Below are positions 8,611-15,395 of a stretch of DNA of 64,000 bases, one piece after another. Every line of letters begins with the position of its first letter. The first letter of the stretch is position 1. A program made the translations under genes and the position numbers. The notes below the pieces were generated by a model, which saw only the letters and a list, made by a program, of their open reading frames with translations, was not told where the DNA came from and did not search any database. Source of the stretch: Mycolicibacterium neoaurum ATCC 25795 (GTDB lineage: Bacteria > Actinomycetota > Actinomycetes > Mycobacteriales > Mycobacteriaceae); contig NZ_JMDW01000005.1 in NCBI RefSeq assembly GCF_000691525.1, forward strand, positions 124,001 through 188,000. The letters run 5' to 3'.

Positions 8611-9870
8611 TCACGCCGAGACGGTGATCTCGAACTCGATGACCGTCGGGGTGGGGATGGCCAGCGCCACCGGGGTCAGCCGTTCGTCCTCGTAGGCGAT
8701 ACCGGTCAGCACCCGACCACCGAAACCGTCACCGGTGGCGGGCACACGTGCGGTGATCGTGACGGCCGCGTTGCCGGTGTGACGAAGGTAGATGTCGGCG
8801 CCCGGTGCCACCGGACCCGCGATCGGCACACCGGCCGCATCGACGATCTGCCCGGCCGACGAGCTCAGCGCCGCCGCGTCGGTCGCATGAAAACCGAACG
8901 GTCCCAGCAGATCTGTCTGTACCGTCACCCGATCGGTGGTCAGCCGCGGCGCCACCGTGGCCCGGCGCGCGTTTTCCGCCCCGGCGATCAGGTGGTCGTA
9001 GAGCGCGACGACACGGTCGGCATTGCGGTACCGCCCCGAACCGTGCAGCGTGAAGCTCACATCGTCGATCGTCACCGATTCCCCCGACGATCCGACCTCG
9101 GTCACCACCTGCAACCGATAGAACCGGTAGCCCCGGTGTGCCTGTCCGGCCACGGCGTCCGAGGTGGTCGTGCCCACCCCGAGCCGGCGCCGGTGCGTGC
9201 CACGGCCGGCGGGCACGTTCAGGCCGGAGGCCGTCACATCGCGCCAGGTGATGCCATCGCAAGACTTCTGCAGCTGCATCGACACGGCGCGATCGGACGC
9301 CAGGTCCACGGTGTACCCGGAAAGCTGTGGCGTACCGTCGAACTCGAAGATCAGGGCACCCGGCTCTTCGGTCATCGCGACGGGCACATCGAGCGGCCGG
9401 TTGTCCAGACGCAACCCATTGGTGAAATGCCAGATCGCGGCCTGGGTGGCCGCGATGGCCTCGTGCTCGGCCAGATGTGCTGTGCCACCCAGGGTTCCGG
9501 CAGCGAACACCCGATGGCTCAGTTCCACCGTGCCCAGCGTGGGATACGAGTTCCTGATGATCCAGTCCACCTCTGCCTCGTATGCGCGCGCCGAGGAATT
9601 GCGCACAGCCGACCAATTCGCCGGGCGGTACCGCGACGGACGTGTCGGTGCGGCGCCCATGAAATCCACTGAGTAGGAGTCGATCCCGGGATTGAGCCGG
9701 ATCAGGTCGGTGCGCGCGACACTGCCGTCGGTGAAGACCACGGTGTCCACGGTCGGCGAGTAGGTGCCGCCGCGATATCGGGTCATCCGTGGGATATCGG
9801 CGGTGCGGCGCACCGTACGACGCACCGACACCGGTGCGGTGCCGACGGGATGCAGAGCGAGAGCGGGCAT
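8611..9870 (-). CDS. TQXA-motif (thioester-like domain) protein without the usual Cys
   Basis: A 419-residue protein. Residues 142-150 (TQAAIWHFT) match the TQXA signature of Gram-positive thioester-domain proteins, whose Gln normally bonds to a Cys in a Y-C-hydrophobic-D motif. Here the matching place reads YSVDF (66-70) with Ser67, and the only Cys of the protein is Cys204, so a normal Cys-Gln thioester looks impossible. Residues about 180-280 resemble a beta-sandwich and the C-terminus is Thr/Val-rich and beta-like. There is no signal peptide, lipobox or sorting signal, although the family is usually surface-exposed. A polycysteine leader ORF lies 90 bases upstream. Role unknown. Confidence 0.75.
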   Translation of the reverse strand: MPALALHPVGTAPVSVRRTVRRTADIPRMTRYRGGTYSPTVDTVVFTDGSVARTDLIRLNPGIDSYSVDFMGAAPTRPSRYRPANWSAVRNSSARAYEAEVDWIIRNSYPTLGTVELSHRVFAAGTLGGTAHLAEHEAIAATQAAIWHFTNGLRLDNRPLDVPVAMTEEPGALIFEFDGTPQLSGYTVDLASDRAVSMQLQKSCDGITWRDVTASGLNVPAGRGTHRRRLGVGTTTSDAVAGQAHRGYRFYRLQVVTEVGSSGESVTIDDVSFTLHGSGRYRNADRVVALYDHLIAGAENARRATVAPRLTTDRVTVQTDLLGPFGFHATDAAALSSSAGQIVDAAGVPIAGPVAPGADIYLRHTGNAAVTITARVPATGDGFGGRVLTGIAYEDERLTPVALAIPTPTVIEFEITVSA

Positions 9871-9960
9871 TGCTGTGAGCTTTCTGAAGGCTATGAACTG
9901 CGCGAATCCGCATACCGCCGAGAGAGGGCGGGAACGGACGCGGGGGTCGACGTCAGAAAA

Positions 9961-10032
9961 TCAACAACAACAACAACACGACACGACGACACAGCGCACC
10001 ATGGCGGCACGCAACGAATCGTCGTGGGACAT
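9961..10032 (-). CDS. Leaderless polycysteine leader ORF upstream of the TQXA-type gene
   Basis: A 23-codon ORF from ATG 10032 (MSHDDSLRAA) continuing MVRCVVVSCCCCC-stop, with five consecutive TGT codons directly before TGA. A second in-frame ATG is at 10002. The promoter is unusually clear: -10 TATCGT (10040-10045) ends exactly 7 bases before ATG 10032 and a CTGGCA -35 (10064-10069) lies 18 bases further up, so the mRNA should start at the ATG. The layout matches known mycobacterial cysteine attenuator ORFs, but the next gene on this strand (ATG 9870) is the TQXA-type protein, not a known sulfur enzyme. On the plus strand the same DNA looks like a CAA/ACA microsatellite. Confidence 0.8.
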   Translation of the reverse strand: MSHDDSLRAAMVRCVVVSCCCCC

Positions 10033-10039
10033 GAGCGCC

Positions 10040-10069
10040 ACGATAGGCCCAAACCGGCGGAAATGCCAG
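10040..10069 (-). promoter_or_regulatory. Promoter of the polycysteine leader ORF
   Basis: Minus-strand -35 CTGGCA (10064-10069), 18-base spacer, -10 TATCGT (10040-10045), then 7 bases to the ATG at 10032. Geometry fits a leaderless SigA-type mycobacterial promoter. Confidence 0.6.
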
Positions 10070-10101
10070 TGGTGGGTTTAACTTCACCGTGCGCGCCAAG
10101 G

Positions 10102-10130
10102 CTGTCGGATTCGTTTTCGGGCCGTATCGT
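10102..10130 (+). promoter_or_regulatory. Candidate promoter of the encapsulin operon
   Basis: Plus-strand CTGTCG (10102-10107), 17-base spacer and -10 TATCGT (10125-10130), the same -10 hexamer as the divergent leader promoter. The start would fall at or just before the ATG at 10140 that opens a 12-codon upstream ORF. Confidence 0.45.
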
Positions 10131-10139
10131 GGCCGCCGC

Positions 10140-10178
10140 ATGATCACAACAGAACCCGTCGGAGGTAGCACCCCATGA
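10140..10178 (+). CDS. Twelve-codon upstream ORF overlapping the encapsulin start
   Basis: ATG at 10140 encodes MITTEPVGGSTP and its TGA (10176-10178) overlaps the encapsulin ATG (10175) as ATGA. The GGAGG ribosome site for encapsulin (10161-10165) lies inside it. It has no Cys codons, so if translated it would couple initiation of the encapsulin rather than sense cysteine. Its ATG lies 9 bases from the -10 box. Translation is inferred from layout only. Confidence 0.35.
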   Translation: MITTEPVGGSTP

Positions 10179-11098
10179 CGTCTGCCCAGAACGAATCGCA
10201 GGCACTCGGCGATCTCGCCGCGCGGCAACTCGCCAACGCCACGAAGACCGTTCCCCAGCTGTCCACCATCACGCCGCGTTTCCTGCTGCACCTGCTGTCC
10301 TGGGTGCCGGTGGAGGCGGGCATCTACCGCGTGAACCGCGTCGTCAACCCCGACCGCGTCGCCATCCATGCCGACGAGGGCGTCGGCACCGACGATCCGC
10401 TGCCCGAGACGTATGTCGACTACGAGACCAGCCCGCGTGAGTACACGCTGCGATCCATCTCGACCCTGCTCGACGTGCACACCCGCGTTTCCGACCTGTA
10501 CTCCAGCCCGCATGATCAGGTCGCCCAGCAGCTGCGGCTGACCATCGAGACCATCAAGGAGCGTCAGGAGTACGAACTGGTCAACAACCCGGAGTACGGC
10601 CTGCTGTCACAGGTCACCCCGGAGCAGACGATCCAGACCCTGCACGGAACCCCCACCCCGGACGACCTGGACTCGTTGATCACGAAGGTGTGGAAGACGC
10701 CTGCCTTCTTCCTGACCAACCCGCTGGGCGTCGCCGCGTTCGGCCGGGAGGCCACCCGGCGCGGGGTTCCGCCGCCAGTGGTCAGCCTGTTCGGCGCGCA
10801 GTTCATCACGTGGCGCGGTATCCCGATCGTGCCGAGTGACAAGGTGCCGGTGACCGACGGGAAGACGAAGTTCATCCTGGTCCGCACCGGCGAGGAGCGC
10901 CAGGGCGTGGTGGGCCTGTTCCAGCCGGGCCTGGTCGGCGAGCAGGCCCCGGGGTTGTCGGTGCGCTTCACCGGTATCAACCGCTCGGCGATCGCGTCGT
11001 ACCTGGTCACGCTGTACTCATCGCTGGCGGTGCTCACCGACGATGCGCTGGCGGTCCTGGAGGACGTCGGAGTGGACCACTTCCATGAGTACAAGTGA
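10175..11098 (+). CDS. Family 2A encapsulin shell protein (SrpI / MMP-I type)
   Basis: A 307-residue HK97-fold shell protein. The N-terminus (ESQALGDLAARQLANATKT), the E-loop/P-domain stretch LLSWVPVEAGIYRVNRVVNP and the C-terminal half (GIPIVPSDKVPV, FQPGLVGEQAPGLSVRF) are characteristic of family 2A encapsulins such as SrpI and the M. leprae major membrane protein I. In this family the shell encloses a cysteine desulfurase, and exactly such a gene follows with a 14-base overlap. A GGAGG ribosome site precedes the ATG. Expected product: an icosahedral cytoplasmic compartment for sulfur handling. Confidence 0.93.
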   Translation: MTSAQNESQALGDLAARQLANATKTVPQLSTITPRFLLHLLSWVPVEAGIYRVNRVVNPDRVAIHADEGVGTDDPLPETYVDYETSPREYTLRSISTLLDVHTRVSDLYSSPHDQVAQQLRLTIETIKERQEYELVNNPEYGLLSQVTPEQTIQTLHGTPTPDDLDSLITKVWKTPAFFLTNPLGVAAFGREATRRGVPPPVVSLFGAQFITWRGIPIVPSDKVPVTDGKTKFILVRTGEERQGVVGLFQPGLVGEQAPGLSVRFTGINRSAIASYLVTLYSSLAVLTDDALAVLEDVGVDHFHEYK

Positions 11099-12779
11099 CC
11101 TCCCGCTGAGCGAGGCCGACCTGTCGGCGCTGGCAAGCCAGTTGTTCGCCACGAGCCTGCGGCCCGGTCCGGACAGCCCACCCGCTACCACCGCGGTGGC
11201 CCCGCGTGGAGTCGCCCCGGATGTCACCAGCGCGACCTCGGCGGGCGCCGCGGTGAGCCCCGTGGTGCCGTTCGGTGGGTTCGAGGCATTCGCGGTGACG
11301 TCCGGGCTGGTCCCGACCACACCGGGTGTGCTCGCGACTCCCCCATCCGCACCGGCCGCGCCGAACCCTTCCCCGTCGCTTCGCTCGCCCCAGCGCGGTT
11401 CAGCGCCGTCCTGGCCCGGTACCGTCCCGGACATCCCGAACTTGGGGTGGACCGGCGCGGCGCCGGCATCGGCGGATGCCGACAGTTACTACTTCCTGCA
11501 GCGTCCCGAATCCAATATCGTTGCCGGTGAGCCGGTTCCGGCGATCCGCGATGACCACGAGATCTTCGATGTCAGTGCGATCCGGGCCGACTTCCCGATC
11601 CTGCGGGAGACCGTGAACGGCAAACCGCTGATCTGGTTCGACAACGCGGCGACCACGCAGAAACCGCAGGCGGTCATCGACCGGCTGGCGTATTTCTACG
11701 CGCACGAGAACTCGAACATCCACCGGGCGGCACACGAGTTGGCAGCGCGGGCCACCGATGCCTACGAGGATGCCCGTGACACGGTGCGACGTTTCCTCAA
11801 CGCCGGCAAGAGCGAACAGATCATCTTCGTGCGCGGCACCACCGAGGCCATCAACCTGGTGGCCCACTCGTGGGGTGGCAAGCACCTGGGCGCCGGTGAC
11901 GAGATCGTCATCACGCATCTGGAACATCACGCCAATATCGTTCCGTGGCAACTACTTGCACAGCGGACCGGCGCGGTGCTGAAGGTGGCCCCGGTCGATG
12001 ATGCGGGCAATCTGCTGCTGGGTGAGTTCGAGAGGCTGCTCGGGCCGAAGACCAAACTGGTTGCGGCCACGCAGGTCTCCAACGCGTTGGGCACCGTGAC
12101 ACCGGTGCAGACGATCGTCGAACTCGGGCACCGTTACGGTGCCAGGGTGCTCATCGACGCCGCCCAGTCGGTCCCGCACATCCCCATCGACGTGCAGGCG
12201 CTCGGGGCGGACTTCGTGGCGTTCTCCGGGCACAAGATCTTCGGGCCCACCGGGATCGGGGTGCTGTACGGCACCGAGGAGGCGCTCGCGGAGACCCCGC
12301 CCTGGCAGGGCGGCGGCAACATGATCGCCGATGTCACCTTGGAACGTGCCATCTTCCAGGACATTCCGAACAAGTTCGAGGCGGGCACCGGAAACATCGC
12401 CGACGCCGTCGGTCTTGGCGAGGCGTTGCGCTACGTGGAACGGGTCGGTATCGAGCGGATCGCGGCCTATGAGCACGCGCTGCTCGACTACGCGACACCG
12501 CGGCTGGCCGATATCACCGGGGTGCGGTTGGTCGGTACCGCCGAGGAGAAGGCGAGCGTGCTGTCGTTCGTGCTGGCCGGTCACGAGCCCCTGGAGGTCG
12601 GCAAGGCGCTCAATGCCGAGGGCATCGCGGTGCGGGCCGGCCACCACTGTGCGCAGCCCATTCTGCGTCGGCTGGGTCTGGAGGCCACGGTGCGGCCGTC
12701 GTTCGCGTTCTACAACACCTTCGACGAGATCGACGTGTTCATCGACGCGGTCCGCCGCATCGCGGAGGGCTCCGCCTAG
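11085..12779 (+). CDS. Encapsulated cysteine desulfurase with disordered cargo-loading N-terminus
   Basis: A 564-residue PLP enzyme that should convert cysteine to alanine plus enzyme-bound persulfide. Residues 1 to about 155 are low-complexity, rich in Pro, Ala, Ser and Thr (VSPVVPFGGFEAFAVTSG at 57-74), far longer than in SufS and matching the cargo-loading domain of family 2A encapsulin cargo. The catalytic domain begins near residue 160 (FDVSAIRADFPIL). It has THLEHHANIVPW at 277-288, the PLP lysine K384 in SGHKIFGP and the persulfide Cys522 in GHHCAQP, so it looks fully active. The ATG at 11085 lies inside the last codons of the encapsulin gene, so the two are co-translated. Confidence 0.92.
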   Translation: MSTSDLPLSEADLSALASQLFATSLRPGPDSPPATTAVAPRGVAPDVTSATSAGAAVSPVVPFGGFEAFAVTSGLVPTTPGVLATPPSAPAAPNPSPSLRSPQRGSAPSWPGTVPDIPNLGWTGAAPASADADSYYFLQRPESNIVAGEPVPAIRDDHEIFDVSAIRADFPILRETVNGKPLIWFDNAATTQKPQAVIDRLAYFYAHENSNIHRAAHELAARATDAYEDARDTVRRFLNAGKSEQIIFVRGTTEAINLVAHSWGGKHLGAGDEIVITHLEHHANIVPWQLLAQRTGAVLKVAPVDDAGNLLLGEFERLLGPKTKLVAATQVSNALGTVTPVQTIVELGHRYGARVLIDAAQSVPHIPIDVQALGADFVAFSGHKIFGPTGIGVLYGTEEALAETPPWQGGGNMIADVTLERAIFQDIPNKFEAGTGNIADAVGLGEALRYVERVGIERIAAYEHALLDYATPRLADITGVRLVGTAEEKASVLSFVLAGHEPLEVGKALNAEGIAVRAGHHCAQPILRRLGLEATVRPSFAFYNTFDEIDVFIDAVRRIAEGSA

Positions 12780-12817
12780 GCAGCCGGCGAGCAGGCCGGA
12801 CCTGGGATGATCGACGG

Positions 12818-14035
12818 GTGAGCCATGACATCCGGGTGTTGACCGCCGAGGACGAGTTGATCGAGGCGGGCAACATCTTCCGCACCGCGATGATCGGTTT
12901 TCCGCCGCTCAACGAGCGCCAGCGCGGTGTGATCGGAAAGCTGTTGGAGCCGGGGCGCACGCTCGGCGTATTCGTCGAGGGCAAGCTGGCCGCCACCGCC
13001 GATTCCACCACCAGCACCATGACCCTGCCCGGTGGTGCGCGGGTGGGTCATGCCGCGGTGACCCACGTGGGCGTGCTGCCGTCGTACACCCGCCGCGGTA
13101 TCGCGACCGCGCTGTTGCAGCATCAGTTGCGCGATATCGCCGATCGCGGGGAGGTGTTGGCCTCGTTGCGGGCATCGGAGGCAACGATCTACGAGCGCTT
13201 CGGCTACTCGGTCGCGAGCTCAACCGCCACCGTCGAGGTACGCACCGCTCGGGCCGCACTGCGTCCCGGGGTCGCGGCGGGCGGGCCGGTGCGGCTGATC
13301 GAACCCGGCCAGGAGTGGGACGCGCTGCCCCGAATCTATGCCGCGCACCGCGGCGTGCGCCCGGGGTCGATCGACCGTGACCCGCACTGGTGGCTCAATC
13401 AGCAGTTACGCGCCGAGAGTACTGTCGGTGCGCGTTTCGTCGCCGTGCATGGTCCGGCCGGCGAGGAGACCGGGTTCGTCCGCTACCACCCGGTGGGCAC
13501 CGACACCTGGTTCACCAGCGATCAGCGCACCGTCGTCGTCGACGATCTGTTCGCCCCCAGCGAGCAGGCCTATGTGGGCTTGCTGCGCTTCCTGCTGGAT
13601 CTGGATCTGGTGGACCGGCTGGTGTTCACCCAGGCCCCCGTGGACAGTCCGTTGCCATGGCTGTTGCGCGACCGACGTGCTGCCCGAGTCACCGGCGTGC
13701 ATGACGAAACCTGGTTGCGAGTGGTCGATGTGGCACAGGCGCTGAGTCGGCGTACCTACGCCGGGACACGGAGTGTGACCGTGCAGATCGAGGATCCGCT
13801 GCTGAGTCACAATTGCGCGACGTTTGCGATCTCGGCGGACGGAGTTCAGACCACATCCAACCCGGCGCAGCTCGTCGCCGATATTGCCGGCCTCGGAGCC
13901 GCACTGCTCGGTGGCACGTCGTGGCGTGATCTCGCATCGGCGGGCCTGGTGGCTGTGCACGATCCGATGGCGTTGGCCGCAGCCGACGAGTTGTTCGCGG
14001 TGCCGCAGGAGCCGTATGCGGGGTTCATCTTCTGA
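12818..14035 (+). CDS. Eis-like GNAT N-acetyltransferase
   Basis: A 405-residue protein with the three-part layout of Eis: N-terminal GNAT domain with the acetyl-CoA loop (GVLPSYTRRGIATALL), a second GNAT-like domain (PGSIDRDPHWWLNQQL) and a C-terminal sterol-carrier-like domain ending in a free carboxylate after AGFIF, which in Eis helps catalysis. Eis enzymes acetylate aminoglycosides and lysines on protein or polyamine substrates. GTG start. In M. tuberculosis eis (Rv2416c) sits next to comEA; here that site holds other genes and this copy follows the encapsulin-desulfurase pair by 38 bases, so it may be co-transcribed with them. Confidence 0.88.
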   Translation: MSHDIRVLTAEDELIEAGNIFRTAMIGFPPLNERQRGVIGKLLEPGRTLGVFVEGKLAATADSTTSTMTLPGGARVGHAAVTHVGVLPSYTRRGIATALLQHQLRDIADRGEVLASLRASEATIYERFGYSVASSTATVEVRTARAALRPGVAAGGPVRLIEPGQEWDALPRIYAAHRGVRPGSIDRDPHWWLNQQLRAESTVGARFVAVHGPAGEETGFVRYHPVGTDTWFTSDQRTVVVDDLFAPSEQAYVGLLRFLLDLDLVDRLVFTQAPVDSPLPWLLRDRRAARVTGVHDETWLRVVDVAQALSRRTYAGTRSVTVQIEDPLLSHNCATFAISADGVQTTSNPAQLVADIAGLGAALLGGTSWRDLASAGLVAVHDPMALAAADELFAVPQEPYAGFIF

Positions 14036-14079
14036 ACCATGCTGTCCCGCTCAATACGGCGGCGGGTTGGATGCGGACG

Positions 14080-14622
14080 TCAGCGACGCCCTACCAACCA
14101 TGCCTGTCCCCCGCCCTCGCCGTCGGCGATCACATCGAGATGATCGAAAGCCGCACGCAATTCACCGGCAACCGCCCTGAATCGACCAGGGGTGGCGCCG
14201 ACCTCACTGAGCACACAGATCGCCAACAGCCCGCCCGGCCTCAGCCGCGCAATCATCGATCCGTACAAGGCGGTATCGCGAAACTTGTGGCACAGCAGCA
14301 CATCGACCGGTTCGCCCGACGGCAGACCTGCATCGAGATCGGCGACGTCGAAAGCGACCGGCACAGCGGTCTGTTCGGCGAGCCGACGCGCCCGGGCGAT
14401 GGCCACCGCCGAGACGTCGACCGCGTGCACCCGAAGTCCGCGCTGCGCCATCCACACCGCGGCACCGCCTGTGCCGCAGGCGATGTCGAGGGCCGTACCG
14501 GTGCGCGGGAACACATCCTCCACACCGCCGAACACAGCCGGTAGCGCGGCCACGCGCTCAGCGTCACTCTCGGTGTACACCGTGTCCCAGCGGGCACGGT
14601 CCTCAGCGCTCACACCACACAC
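14080..14622 (-). CDS. Class I SAM-dependent methyltransferase
   Basis: About 180 residues. Motif I ALDIACGTGGAAVWMAQRG binds SAM; the following VHAVDVSAVAIARAR contains the acidic residue for the ribose, and LRPGGLLAICVLS is the post-motif strand. The compact size and CGTGG core fit small-molecule methyltransferases of the Methyltransf_25/11 type. GTG starts at 14622 and 14613 are both possible. It converges with the Eis-like gene and is the last gene of the block inserted between the trehalase and lppR. Substrate unknown. Confidence 0.85.
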   Translation of the reverse strand: MCGVSAEDRARWDTVYTESDAERVAALPAVFGGVEDVFPRTGTALDIACGTGGAAVWMAQRGLRVHAVDVSAVAIARARRLAEQTAVPVAFDVADLDAGLPSGEPVDVLLCHKFRDTALYGSMIARLRPGGLLAICVLSEVGATPGRFRAVAGELRAAFDHLDVIADGEGGGQAWLVGRR

Positions 14623-14643
14623 CCTAGGACGGAGTGCAGGCGC

Positions 14644-15363
14644 CTACTTCGCGGCGTTCTCCAGCATCTTCGCGGTGATCTCCGCCGCTTCGTCGCCCGC
14701 GCCGTAACTACATGCCCAGGCCTCGACGGTGAGGTTGGATGCGAAGGACAACGCGTGCTGGCATTCCCAACCGTCGGCATTCTCCTGCGCGGTCACCTGG
14801 GTGAGCACGGTGCCGCTATCGGTCAGATCTTCGATCTGCCAGGTGTAGCTGTCGGTACCGTCGTCGATGTCGATGGAGGAGCCTGCGCATTTCTTCCACA
14901 TCGACTGGGAGTCGTCGAAGAACTGCTTTGCGTCATCGGCGGAGGGATAGAGCACCGCGGTCTGCTCGACCCAGTGCGCGTTGTCCTCATCGGGTTCGCG
15001 CGAGACCTGATCGCGCACCGCCGTGTAACCGCTGTCGCCGTAGACCGGTTGCTCGGCCCCGAAGATCGCACCGAGGCACTCGGGATTGGACACGTCGCGC
15101 GAGTGGTCGACCATCTGGTCGAGCTCACCGGTCACCTCCATGGTGTCCGAGCCCATGATGGAGTTGATCTCGCTGATGGGCAGCAACACATCATCGAGCT
15201 GGCGCTCGCGAAGCAGTGGGATATCGGCGGGCACGGCATTCGGATCACGGATCGCCTGACCGCTCACGGTGCTGGTGCAGCCGGTGAGCAGCGCGCAGCC
15301 GACGGCAGCGGCCAGGACGGCATGACGGGCGTATCGCACGCGTGACGCGGCTGCTGTGTTCAC
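14644..15363 (-). CDS. lppR: LppR-like lipoprotein with PknH-type sensor domain
   Basis: From GTG 15363 the protein has 239 residues with a short basic N-region, hydrophobic helix and lipobox LLTGC, so it is a lipoprotein. The mature part (SEINSIMGSDTMEVTG, SNPECLGAIFGAEQPVYGDS, four Cys in likely pairs) matches the extracellular PknH-like sensor domain. An alternative GTG at 15399 overlaps the lepA stop (GTGA) and would add 12 basic residues; I prefer the shorter signal peptide. It directly follows lepA as lppR (Rv2403c) does in M. tuberculosis. Confidence 0.82.
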   Translation of the reverse strand: MNTAAASRVRYARHAVLAAAVGCALLTGCTSTVSGQAIRDPNAVPADIPLLRERQLDDVLLPISEINSIMGSDTMEVTGELDQMVDHSRDVSNPECLGAIFGAEQPVYGDSGYTAVRDQVSREPDEDNAHWVEQTAVLYPSADDAKQFFDDSQSMWKKCAGSSIDIDDGTDSYTWQIEDLTDSGTVLTQVTAQENADGWECQHALSFASNLTVEAWACSYGAGDEAAEITAKMLENAAK

Positions 15364-15395
15364 CGCGCCATTGTGACCGATGACGCGCCTGCGAG

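Noticed and set aside
9961..9990. CAA/ACA microsatellite on the plus strand
   Set aside because: The repeat is better explained as five TGT codons plus stop of a promoter-equipped minus-strand ORF.
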